From NCBI RefSeq assembly GCF_032970905.1, contig NZ_JAWJZA010000011.1: 64,000 bases of DNA; one strand, given 5' to 3'. Numbering within the stretch: the first letter of the stretch is position 1; each line of letters starts with the position of its first letter. Under the pieces are notes generated by a model. It saw only the letters and a list, made by a program, of their open reading frames with translations, did no database searches and had not been told where the DNA came from. Made by a program: the position numbers and the translations under genes. This DNA comes from Veillonella absiana. GTDB taxonomy: Bacteria; Bacillota; Negativicutes; Veillonellales; Veillonellaceae. Shown piece by piece: positions 18,451 to 26,237 of this stretch.

Positions 18451-20137
18451 GACGGCCTTAGAAAAAACGATTGCCAGTGGGGCATTGCCAGCAGGGGAAT
18501 ACCCAGAAATCGTACTTGAAGTGCCTCCTCAAAAGGAATTCGGCGATTTCTCTAGTAACATTGCTATGCAATCCGCTCGCGTGGCGCGTCAAAATCCTCG
18601 TGCTATTGCTGATGCTCTTGTAGCAAACATGGACTTTGATTGGCTTGACCGTGCTGAGGTAGCTGGTGCAGGCTTCATCAATTTCTTCTTGAAATCTGAC
18701 ATGGTATACGATACGTTGAAAGCCATCCTAGCGGCTGGCGACAATTATGGTGTACAACCAACTCGTAGTCAAGACACAGTGCAAGTGGAATATGTGAGTG
18801 CGAATCCAACTGGTCCATTACATGTAGGCCATGGTCGTGGCGCTGCCTATGGTAGTGCATTGGTAAACTTGCTTCGTGCCGCAGGTTTCAACGTACAAGC
18901 TGAATATTACATCAATGATGCGGGTAACCAAATTGACAATATGGCGATGTCCGTAGAGGCGCGATTCCAAGAAATTCAAGGTAAACACCTTGTATTCCCT
19001 GATAAAGAAGGCAACATCGAAGGCGAAGTTGGCCCTAATGATATCGTTTTCCCAGCTAATGGGTACCGCGGTGATGACATTACGGAAACAGCCCAAGCGA
19101 TTATCGATGAAAAAGGTCTTGAAACATTGAACGCTATGTCCGTTGACGATCGCGTGGCGATGTTCAAGGAAACAGCATTGCAAGAAAAATTGAAACGTTT
19201 AGAGGAAACATTGCGCAATTTCCAAGTGACATTTAACCAATGGTTCAGCGAACGTTCCTTGCATGATACAGATGAAATTAAATACGCTGTAGATGAACTT
19301 AAAAATCTCGGTGCTATCTATGAAAAGGATGGCGCGTTATGGTTGAATTCTACTAAGTACGGCGATGACAAGGACCGCGTTGTTATTCGTGATAATGGTG
19401 TTCCTACATATCTAGCAGCGGATATTGCGTACCATCGCAATAAATACGAACGAGGCTTTAAACAAATGATTAATATCTGGGGTGCTGACCATCATGGTTA
19501 CGTATGCCGTGTGAAAGCTGCGATGCAGGCCTTTGACTTTGATCCAGATAAATTGGAAATCTTGTTATTACAAATGGTGGCATTGTTCCGCGATGGCGAA
19601 ATGGTGAAATTATCTAAACGTACTGGCGATACAGTAACATTGGACGAATTGATTGAAGAGGTAGGTGTAGATGCATCTCGTTACTTCTTCTTGATGCGCT
19701 CCTTAGATAGCCAGCTCGATTTTGATATTAACCTTGCTAAATCTCGTAGCAATGACAATCCAGTGTATTATATTCAATATGCGCATGCGCGTATTCATAG
19801 TATTTATAATCAAGTACGTGACGCAGGCATCAAATTTGGTGAATGGGATGCAGTTGATTTCAGTCCGTTAACGAGCGAACTAGAGCTTGAGTTAATCAAA
19901 AAATTGGCTGAGTATCCAGAAGAAATCACACAATCTGCAGAGCACCGTGCACCACATCGCATTGCTCGTTACTTGTACGATTTGGCTAGTATGTTCCATT
20001 CATTCTATCGCCAAGGTCGTATTATTGGTGTGGATAGTGAATTGCAACAAGCTCGTTTGGGCTTGATCACAGCTATTGCCCTTGTACTTCGTCAAGGTTT
20101 AGGTATATTAGGTATTTCCGCTCCGGAAAAAATGTAA
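18416..20137 (+). CDS. argS: Arginyl-tRNA synthetase
   Basis: A 573-residue class I synthetase that charges tRNA-Arg. The N-terminal Add-1 domain precedes the HIGH-type motif in SANPTGPLHVGHGRGAA; the KMSKS-like loop is in MVKLSKRTGDTV, and a DALR anticodon-binding domain closes the protein. The ATG at 18416 follows GGGAGG at 18401-18406; the longer frame from 18395 is not needed. It overlaps ywiB and is followed after 12 nt by pyrG, so the three may share a transcript. Confidence 0.97.
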   Translation: MDMKEILKQGIETALEKTIASGALPAGEYPEIVLEVPPQKEFGDFSSNIAMQSARVARQNPRAIADALVANMDFDWLDRAEVAGAGFINFFLKSDMVYDTLKAILAAGDNYGVQPTRSQDTVQVEYVSANPTGPLHVGHGRGAAYGSALVNLLRAAGFNVQAEYYINDAGNQIDNMAMSVEARFQEIQGKHLVFPDKEGNIEGEVGPNDIVFPANGYRGDDITETAQAIIDEKGLETLNAMSVDDRVAMFKETALQEKLKRLEETLRNFQVTFNQWFSERSLHDTDEIKYAVDELKNLGAIYEKDGALWLNSTKYGDDKDRVVIRDNGVPTYLAADIAYHRNKYERGFKQMINIWGADHHGYVCRVKAAMQAFDFDPDKLEILLLQMVALFRDGEMVKLSKRTGDTVTLDELIEEVGVDASRYFFLMRSLDSQLDFDINLAKSRSNDNPVYYIQYAHARIHSIYNQVRDAGIKFGEWDAVDFSPLTSELELELIKKLAEYPEEITQSAEHRAPHRIARYLYDLASMFHSFYRQGRIIGVDSELQQARLGLITAIALVLRQGLGILGISAPEKM

Positions 20138-20149
20138 TTGGGAGGCATC

Positions 20150-21760
20150 ATGGCAACTAAGTATATTTTCGTAACAGGTGGTGTTGTATCTTCTCTTGGT
20201 AAAGGTATCACAGCAGCTTCCTTGGGCCGTTTGTTGAAAAACCGTGGTTTCAATGTAACGATTCAAAAATTTGACCCATACATCAATATCGACCCAGGCA
20301 CTATGAGTCCTTACCAACATGGGGAAGTATTCGTAACTGATGACGGTGCTGAAACTGATCTTGATTTAGGTCACTATGAACGTTTTATAGATATTAACTT
20401 GAGTAAACGTTCCAATATCACTGCTGGTAAAGTATATTGGTCTGTTATTAATAAAGAACGTAAAGGTGATTATCTTGGTAGCACAGTACAAGTTATCCCG
20501 CACGTAACGAATGAAATCAAACAAAATGTATACCGTGTAGGCAAAGAGGATAATGCTGATGTGGTAATCACTGAAATCGGTGGTACTATCGGGGATATTG
20601 AAAGTATGCCTTTCATGGAAGCTATCCGCCAAGTGCGTAAAGATGTAGGCCGTAACGATGTATTGTACATCCACGTTACATTGCTTCCTTACATCAGTGC
20701 TGCTGGTGAATTGAAAACAAAACCAACACAACATAGCGTAAAAGAATTGCGCGGTATCGGTATTCAACCAGATATCTTGGTATGCCGTTCCGAAAAACAT
20801 ATCTCTCAAGATATGAAAGAAAAATTAGCATTGTTCTGCGACGTTGATGCTGATGCTATCATCGAAAACCGTACTTGTAACAGCATTTATGAAGTACCAT
20901 TGATGATGCAAGAAGAAGGCTTAGACAGCATCGTTGTGAAAAAACTAGGTCTTGAAGATCGTCCATGCGATATGGAAGATTGGAAAGGCATGGTTCATAA
21001 AATTTCGAACCCAGTACGTGAAATTAACGTTGGTTTAGTTGGTAAATACGTAGCCTTGCATGATGCATACCTTTCTGTAGCAGAAGCATTGAGCCATGCA
21101 GGTATTGCTACTGATACAAAAGTAAATATCAAATGGATTGATTCTGAAGAATTAGATGATTATGCCAATGATCCTGCTGAATTGTACAAAGATCTTGATG
21201 GTATCGTTGTACCAGGTGGATTTGGCTCCCGTGGTGTAGAAGGAAAAATTCGCACTATCCAATACGCTCGTGAAAACAACATCCCATACCTTGGTTTGTG
21301 CCTCGGCATGCAATCTGCAGTAATGGAATTTGCTCGTAACGTATGTGGCCTTGAAGGTGCTACATCTAGTGAATTTGATGAAGAAGCACAATACAAAGTC
21401 ATCGACTTGATGCCTGACCAAGTAGATGTAGATAAAAAAGGCGGTACAATGCGTCTTGGCATCTACCCATGTAAAACTACTGAAGGCTCTAAAGTACGCG
21501 AAGCTTATGGTGAAGATTTGATTTACGAACGTCATCGTCATCGTTATGAATTCAACAATGAATTCCGTCAAATTTTGACAGATAAAGGTCTCGTTATTTC
21601 TGGTACATCTCCTGATAATCGTTTGGTGGAATGTGTAGAAGTAAAAGCTCATCCGTTCTTTGTAGGGGTACAGTTCCATCCGGAATTAAAATCCAGACCT
21701 ACAAAGGCGCATCCACTATTTAAATCCTTTGTGGACGCAATCTTGGAACTAAAAAAATAG
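20150..21760 (+). CDS. pyrG: CTP synthase
   Basis: A 536-residue enzyme that aminates UTP to CTP using glutamine and ATP. The synthase domain begins TKYIFVTGGVVSSLGKGITA; the glutaminase domain has the oxyanion glycine loop VPGGFGSRG, the nucleophile Cys in GLCLGMQ, and the closing His-Glu in VQFHPELKSRP. All catalytic parts are present and length is typical. The start at 20150 follows GGGAGG. It is followed by repeat element B1. Confidence 0.98.
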   Translation: MATKYIFVTGGVVSSLGKGITAASLGRLLKNRGFNVTIQKFDPYINIDPGTMSPYQHGEVFVTDDGAETDLDLGHYERFIDINLSKRSNITAGKVYWSVINKERKGDYLGSTVQVIPHVTNEIKQNVYRVGKEDNADVVITEIGGTIGDIESMPFMEAIRQVRKDVGRNDVLYIHVTLLPYISAAGELKTKPTQHSVKELRGIGIQPDILVCRSEKHISQDMKEKLALFCDVDADAIIENRTCNSIYEVPLMMQEEGLDSIVVKKLGLEDRPCDMEDWKGMVHKISNPVREINVGLVGKYVALHDAYLSVAEALSHAGIATDTKVNIKWIDSEELDDYANDPAELYKDLDGIVVPGGFGSRGVEGKIRTIQYARENNIPYLGLCLGMQSAVMEFARNVCGLEGATSSEFDEEAQYKVIDLMPDQVDVDKKGGTMRLGIYPCKTTEGSKVREAYGEDLIYERHRHRYEFNNEFRQILTDKGLVISGTSPDNRLVECVEVKAHPFFVGVQFHPELKSRPTKAHPLFKSFVDAILELKK

Positions 21761-21771
21761 TTTTATAAACC

Positions 21772-21845
21772 GATAGGACCTATATCTTATCTCGACTCGG
21801 CTAGAGGGAACCTCTAAGCTCGCTCGACAAGGTATAGGTCCTATC
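21772..21845 (+). repeat. Structured repeat, family B copy 1 (after pyrG)
   Basis: 17-nt arms (21772-21788 and 21829-21845) pair with one wobble around a 40-nt loop. The loop contains the family core GGCTAGAGG, GAA, CCTCTAAGCTCGC, itself a near-palindrome. No strong T-run follows, so terminator function is only possible. The core recurs at 21883, 29230, 37056, 37487 and 38432, and in part at 59543. Confidence 0.8.
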
Positions 21846-21882
21846 TTGCTTTAAATACATTTTTTGTGATCCGGCGATTCGT

Positions 21883-21912
21883 GGGGCTAGAGGGGACCTC
21901 TAAGCTCGCTCC
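21883..21912 (+). repeat. Structured repeat core, family B copy 2
   Basis: The core GGCTAGAGGGGACCTCTAAG plus CTCGCTC matches copy 1 at 26 of 27 positions, about 95 bp downstream. The outer arms are degenerate here and I cannot build a long stem. Confidence 0.75.
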
Positions 21913-22032
21913 GATGATTGGTGTTTTTGGTCTCTTTTGTTTTTTCCTTTGATACTATTTTTTTAGAGCTGGTGATTACGTTCGCAAGTCATCTCAAATC
22001 GATTTAAATAGTGAAGGTGCGCCTGTAGGTCT

Positions 22033-22455
22033 GTGATTGATTTTAATTTCGGCGTCACTGTAAAGATGGCGTTACAAGCTGTATATGCTGAATTGCAAGA
22101 GGCTGGGGTAGAAGTGTATGCGGTGTCTGTTGATTCTGAATATTCCCATAAGGCCTGGGCTGATGCAGTTGAGGACATAGGTCGCATTCAATATCCAATG
22201 GTAGCGGATCAAACACATGCATTGGCAGAATTCTTTGGCGTATATAATGCCAAAACTGGACGCTCTAGTCGAGCTACTTTCATCGTAGATCCAAAGGGCA
22301 TTATCCAAGCCATTGAGGTTAATAATAATCCTATTGGTCGTTCTACAGAGGAGTTAATTCGCAAGGTGAAAGCCGCGCAATTAATTGCGGCACATGGTGA
22401 TCATGTATGCCCAGCGAATTGGAAACCTGGCGATGCAGGGTTGAAACGTAAATAA
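22033..22455 (+). pseudogene. Decayed peroxiredoxin (AhpC-like) without its catalytic cysteine
   Basis: The frame aligns with the intact AhpC at 23003 from about its residue 42 onward: AGVEVYAVSVDSEYSHKAWA, ADQTHALAEFFGVYNA, and the resolving-cysteine region HGDHVCPANWKPG. At the peroxidatic site the intact DFTFVCPTEL is replaced by DFNFGVTVKM, so the catalytic Cys is gone, and the first 40 or so residues are missing. The only start is a GTG without a ribosome site. It can hardly be an active peroxidase and is most likely a relic. Confidence 0.75.
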
Positions 22456-22635
22456 AAATACTAATTGATGAAGATATAACGATATACCTATTTAGAATCC
22501 TAGTAACTAGACTGGTAGAAACATTGTTTAGGATATCATTTTATTGATGTAGTTCTTTAATCATAATTGCGATACATTATAATACATAGAATAAGTAATA
22601 TTAGTGTATTGCTTGGTGCATGTGGAGGTATGAGT

Positions 22636-22764
22636 ATGGAGGTCTATGAAGATCTTTCTTTTGAAAGTGAAGTGTATCTTAAATTGAAAGAAGCCGAAAG
22701 TAAAACTGAGCTAAATAAAGCGGGGTATACTACTAGTGAATTATTAGAATCATTAAAGCTATAA
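22636..22764 (+). CDS. Possible 42-residue protein
   Basis: The ATG at 22636 lies 7 nt after GGAGG. The product is charged and probably helical (EVYEDLSFESEVYLKLKEAE, ending TTSELLESLKL). It faintly resembles the C-terminal half of small RelB-type antitoxins, but no toxin gene is adjacent and the match is by eye only. It could be a remnant. Confidence 0.4.
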   Translation: MEVYEDLSFESEVYLKLKEAESKTELNKAGYTTSELLESLKL

Positions 22765-22802
22765 GTTCTTTGATTTCAATATAATTGAATAGAGATTTAC
22801 AA

Positions 22803-22848
22803 TAAGAGGCCGAGCTGAGTCATATATTACATATGTCCACCGGCCTTT
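22803..22848 (+). terminator. Hairpin, probable terminator
   Basis: Stem AAGAGGCCG paired with CGGCCTTTT, with an inner palindrome around ATATTACATATG, followed by a few T residues; 38 bp after the small ORF. Confidence 0.55.
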
Positions 22849-22890
22849 TATTGTATAAAAATGATATATCGAAAAATATAAAAATAGTTC

Positions 22891-22919
22891 TTGCAATATG
22901 TATTGATATTTGTTATTAT
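22891..22919 (+). promoter_or_regulatory. Promoter of ahpC
   Basis: -35 TTGCAA (22891-22896), 17-bp spacer, -10 TATTAT (22914-22919), 83 bp before the ahpC start. Both boxes are close to the sigma-70 consensus. Confidence 0.6.
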
Positions 22920-23002
22920 ATAGACAAAGGTAGATATGGTTCTACTAACACAGTCTTAAAATTAAATTTTAGTTGCTATATGAATGATAAGGAGGCCCTA
23001 TA

Positions 23003-23566
23003 ATGGCTATTATTGGACAAGAAATTCCTGATTTTTCCGTACAAGCGTTCCGCAACCCTGAAATCGAAACAGTAACAAAACAAGATGTTCTTGGTAAATG
23101 GGCTGTATTCGTATTCTATCCAGCAGATTTCACATTCGTGTGCCCTACTGAATTAGAAGACGTTCAAAATAACTATGCAACATTGCAAGCAGCTGGTGTT
23201 GAAGTGTACTCCGTATCCGTTGATTCTGAGTTCGTTCACAAAGCTTGGGCTGATGCATCTCCTAGCATTGGCAAAATCCAATACCCAATGATCGCTGACC
23301 AAAAACATGAATTGGCTGATTTCTTTGGTGTATTTGATGAAAGCTCCGCTCGTGCATACCGTGGTACTTTCGTAGTTGATCCTCAAGGTATCGTTCAAAC
23401 TGCAGAAATCCACAACATGGGTATCGGTCGTTCCGCTGATGAATTAGTTCGTAAAGTACAAGCGGCTCAATTCGTAGCTCAACATGGTGATCAAGTATGT
23501 CCTGCACGTTGGAAACCAGGTGCTGATACTTTGAAACCAGGTTTGGATCTTGTAGGTAAACTATAA
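23003..23566 (+). CDS. ahpC: Alkyl hydroperoxide reductase C, 2-Cys peroxiredoxin
   Basis: A 187-residue typical 2-Cys peroxiredoxin that reduces hydrogen peroxide and organic peroxides. Peroxidatic Cys47 is in ADFTFVCPTEL, resolving Cys166 in GDQVCPARWKPG; the GGLG-like and YF-like regions near the C-terminus are not obvious. AAGGAGG precedes the ATG. No ahpF reductase is next to it, so the electron donor is encoded elsewhere. A decayed paralogue lies just upstream. Confidence 0.95.
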   Translation: MAIIGQEIPDFSVQAFRNPEIETVTKQDVLGKWAVFVFYPADFTFVCPTELEDVQNNYATLQAAGVEVYSVSVDSEFVHKAWADASPSIGKIQYPMIADQKHELADFFGVFDESSARAYRGTFVVDPQGIVQTAEIHNMGIGRSADELVRKVQAAQFVAQHGDQVCPARWKPGADTLKPGLDLVGKL

Positions 23567-23619
23567 TCCAACCATAACTATACAGGCTAACCTCCTCAAT
23601 GCGCCTGTATAGGAACATC

Positions 23620-23652
23620 AACTCAAACTTAACTCAAACTTAACTCAAACAC
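23620..23652. repeat. Three tandem 11-mers
   Basis: AACTCAAACTT occurs at 23620-23630 and 23631-23641; a third copy at 23642-23652 diverges in its last bases. Confidence 0.75.
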
Positions 23653-23797
23653 AACTTAAAACAACAACTCAAATTACCGTGAACACTTTGGTCTAAAAGG
23701 GTGTGCACGACAAACTCTCTCATATATGCGAGCACCTCCCTCATATTGCTCGTATATAAAATAAAACCTCAATACAACTACAAACTATTACAACAGA

Positions 23798-23833
23798 AAG
23801 CCCTAGCTGTCCTCACAGCTAGGGCTTTTGCTG
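23798..23833 (+). terminator. Rho-independent terminator downstream of ahpC
   Basis: Stem AAAGCCCTAGCTGT with its complement, loop CCTC, then a short T-run. Confidence 0.8.
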
Positions 23834-24005
23834 TTGTTTAAAGCCCAAACTTTATATTACTTTAAAAAGATAGGAGATAACTCTTGCATTTTTTTGATTC
23901 ATATTCTATAATGAAATAAATCCCTATTGAAATAAAAGGTTTTAGTCGAAGGGCTTTATATATGTGCAGATTCTACATGATTGTCTTTCATAGAAAGGAA
24001 ATAAA

Positions 24006-24455
24006 ATGAGGATTTCTACTAAAGGTCGCTATGCGTTGATGGTATTGCTAGATTTGGCAGAACAAGCTAGTGACAAGCCAGTATCCTTACGATCCGTAGC
24101 AGAACGTCAGGGTATTTCTGAAAAATATTTAGAAGGTATTGTTGCTCGTTTGAGCACAGCTAAATTGGTGGATAGTATTCGCGGTAAGTATGGTGGATAT
24201 AAACTTTCAAAAGTCCCAAAAGAATATACAGTTATGGAGGTATTGTTAGCTACAGAGGAATCTATGGCTATCATCGCTACATTGGATGAAGGTGTTTCCA
24301 CAGATACGGTAATTAGTGAAAAAACAGTTGGTTTCTGGGCAGGCCTGCAAAATTACATCCACGACTATTTAGAAGGGGTCACATTGCAAGATATTATTGA
24401 TGGGACCTATGCAAAATTAGATTCTAAATACGATAACTGGGATGGCTCTATTTAA
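24006..24455 (+). CDS. Rrf2-family transcription regulator, CymR-like
   Basis: A 149-residue winged-helix regulator of the Rrf2 family (MRISTKGRYALMVLLDLAEQ, recognition helix SEKYLEGIVARLSTAKLVDS, wing RGKYGGYKLSK). It has no cysteine at all, so it cannot hold the Fe-S cluster of IscR or NsrR. Its gene is 51 bp upstream of cysK. In Bacillus and Staphylococcus the cysteine-free Rrf2 protein CymR represses sulfur genes by forming a complex with CysK, and the same partnership is inferred here. AAAGGA precedes the ATG. Confidence 0.85.
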   Translation: MRISTKGRYALMVLLDLAEQASDKPVSLRSVAERQGISEKYLEGIVARLSTAKLVDSIRGKYGGYKLSKVPKEYTVMEVLLATEESMAIIATLDEGVSTDTVISEKTVGFWAGLQNYIHDYLEGVTLQDIIDGTYAKLDSKYDNWDGSI

Positions 24456-24506
24456 TACATCGTTTATGTACAATAGTTCAAACTATAGAGAAAAGGAGAA
24501 TTTATT

Positions 24507-25442
24507 ATGTCTAATATAAAAAAATCTTTCGTAGAATTAATTGGTAACACACCTTTATTGGCAGCTACTCGTTTTGGTGCAAAACATGAGGCAAAAGCTA
24601 ATATTTTAGCTAAATTGGAATACTTCAACCCAGGTGGTTCTGTAAAAGACCGTATCGCAGCAGCAATCATTCAAAACGCTATCCAATCTGGCGAATTACA
24701 ACCAGGTGGTACCATCGTAGAAGCTACTTCTGGTAACACGGGTATTGGCTTATCCGCAGTAGGCGCAGCCCTTGGTTTCAAAGTTATCATTGTAATGCCT
24801 GAAACAATGTCCATAGAACGTCGCAAATTGATGATCGGCTACGGTGCACAATTAGTGTTGACTGATGGTTCCCTTGGTATGAAAGGCGCGATTGCGAAAG
24901 CAAAAGAAATCGTAACTGCTACTGCAGGCGCTATCGAAGCAGGTCAATTCGTTAATCCAGCAAACCCTAAAGTTCACTATGAAACTACGGGTCCTGAAAT
25001 CTGGAGAGACACAGACGGTACTGTAGATATCTTTGTATCTGGTGTTGGTACTGGTGGTACATTGACTGGTACAGGTCGTTTCTTGAAAGAACAAAACCCT
25101 GGTGTAAAAGTAGTAGCTGTAGAGCCTAAAGACTCTTCCGTGTTGTCTACTGGCAAACCAGGTCCTCATAAAATCCAAGGTATCGGCGCTGGTTTCATTC
25201 CTGATACATTAGATACAAACTTGTATGATGAAATCATCACTGTGGAAAATGAGGATGCATTCCATACAGCACAAGACTTCGGGCATCAAGAAGGTGTACT
25301 CGTTGGTATTTCTTCTGGTGCGGCTTTGTGGGCGGCAGCTGAACTGGCTAAACGTCCAGAGAACGAAGGAAAAAATATCGTAGTTATCCTTCCTGATACT
25401 GGTGAAAGATATCTTTCCACTGCACTATTCCCTGAAGCTTAA
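24507..25442 (+). CDS. cysK: Cysteine synthase (O-acetylserine sulfhydrylase)
   Basis: A 311-residue fold type II PLP enzyme that makes cysteine from O-acetylserine and sulfide. The PLP lysine is Lys47 in NPGGSVKDR; the substrate loop TSGNTG and the phosphate-binding GVGTGGTLTGTG are intact. AAAGGAG precedes the ATG. It follows the CymR-like gene, probably as one operon with an extra promoter in the gap, and ends in repeat element A1. Confidence 0.95.
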   Translation: MSNIKKSFVELIGNTPLLAATRFGAKHEAKANILAKLEYFNPGGSVKDRIAAAIIQNAIQSGELQPGGTIVEATSGNTGIGLSAVGAALGFKVIIVMPETMSIERRKLMIGYGAQLVLTDGSLGMKGAIAKAKEIVTATAGAIEAGQFVNPANPKVHYETTGPEIWRDTDGTVDIFVSGVGTGGTLTGTGRFLKEQNPGVKVVAVEPKDSSVLSTGKPGPHKIQGIGAGFIPDTLDTNLYDEIITVENEDAFHTAQDFGHQEGVLVGISSGAALWAAAELAKRPENEGKNIVVILPDTGERYLSTALFPEA

Positions 25443-25455
25443 TAGATAAAATTAC

Positions 25456-25532
25456 AAACTCCCCAGATATATTTCTGGCCTCCGGAACGCCTAACGGTGT
25501 AATGTCGGCTGCGAAGTATATCTGGGGAGTTT
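25456..25532 (+). repeat. Structured repeat, family A copy 1 (after cysK)
   Basis: Perfect 16-bp stem (25456-25471 and 25517-25532) around a 45-nt loop, ending in a T-run, so it can act as a terminator. The loop matches copy 2 at 40 of 45 positions. The stems differ at three base pairs, each changed on both strands. The loop can form an inner hairpin ACGCC/GGTGT and a closing GGCC/GGCT pairing. Confidence 0.85.
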
Positions 25533-25627
25533 TTGCTTTACTAGTGCGCTTTAGGGGATAGTGGCTATGTAGAGTATCTACCATCGGTGTCAGGATGGAT
25601 GAACTACGTGGGGCGTGGAGGACTGGG

Positions 25628-26137
25628 GTGAAAAAGGGCAATCTTTATATTCCTAAGGATACAAAAATTGTTTTAGAGTTACAGAATGATGTAAGTTCAA
25701 AACGAAATAAAGTAGGGGATACATTTAATTTAAAAACTATTGATAATCTATTGGTAAATGATGTGGTTGCTATCCCAAAAGATACAGTTGTACGTGGTGT
25801 TGTTCTTAAATCTAAGAGAAATGGTTTATTTGGCCGTGGTGGTCATTTAGAAGTTGATAGTCCTTCGATTCGTACGATTAATAATATAGATGTTCCACTT
25901 AATGGCTATATTAATGGATATGGCTCCGATGATAATGGTGCTGTTGTTGTGGCGGCTGCTGTTACATTAGTAGGCGGATTCTTTATGAAAGGCGAAAACA
26001 TTTATTATGATAAAAATCAATTGATTGAAGTAGCGGTTCGAGATGATACTGATATTAATGCTACGCCTGAAACATTATTGACTGTAATGGATCCAACTGT
26101 ACCACAAGGTCAAGGATTAGTGGTAAAACCTAGATAA
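25628..26137 (+). CDS. Uncharacterised beta-rich protein, possibly 5'-truncated
   Basis: No family recognised with confidence. The product has two repeats of an IPKDT pattern (LYIPKDTKIVLELQNDVS and VVAIPKDTVVRGVVLKSK), a glycine-rich GLFGRGGHLEV, and one hydrophobic segment GAVVVAAAVTLVGGFF. This looks like an envelope protein whose relatives would carry a signal peptide, but none is present. GTG at 25628 is chosen because GGAGG lies 6 nt before it; an ATG at 25595 lacks a ribosome site. It sits exactly between the two family A repeats, so it may be a mobile or duplicated cassette or a truncated relic. Confidence 0.55.
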   Translation: MKKGNLYIPKDTKIVLELQNDVSSKRNKVGDTFNLKTIDNLLVNDVVAIPKDTVVRGVVLKSKRNGLFGRGGHLEVDSPSIRTINNIDVPLNGYINGYGSDDNGAVVVAAAVTLVGGFFMKGENIYYDKNQLIEVAVRDDTDINATPETLLTVMDPTVPQGQGLVVKPR

Positions 26138-26143
26138 AACGGC

Positions 26144-26220
26144 AAAATCCCTATATATACTGCTGGTCTCCGGAACGCCTAACGGTGTAATGTCGACTGT
26201 GAAGTATATATAGGGATTTT
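26144..26220 (+). repeat. Structured repeat, family A copy 2
   Basis: Perfect 16-bp stem (26144-26159 and 26205-26220) around a 45-nt loop nearly identical to copy 1, followed by T residues. Flanks are also conserved: TAGATAAAA before and CTTTACTAGTGC after both copies. It lies between convergent genes. Confidence 0.85.
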
Positions 26221-26237
26221 TTACTTTACTAGTGCTT

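Larger units (their letters stand above)
22456..22890. other. Intergenic region between dead and live peroxiredoxin genes
   Basis: It contains one possible small gene (22636-22764) and a hairpin at 22803-22848; the rest is AT-rich without recognisable features. Confidence 0.4.
23567..24005. other. Intergenic region with repeats and hairpins between ahpC and the Rrf2 regulator
   Basis: It contains a hairpin (CTATACAGGC paired with GCCTGTATAG, 23577-23611), an 11-bp tandem repeat, an inverted repeat around CATATATGCGAGCA/TTGCTCGTATAT (about 23722-23758) and a strong terminator at 23798-23833. No reading frame stands out. Confidence 0.55.

Noticed and set aside
23577..23760. CRISPR-like short repeats after ahpC
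   Set aside because: The 11-mers are contiguous, with no spacers, and no cas genes occur anywhere in the window.
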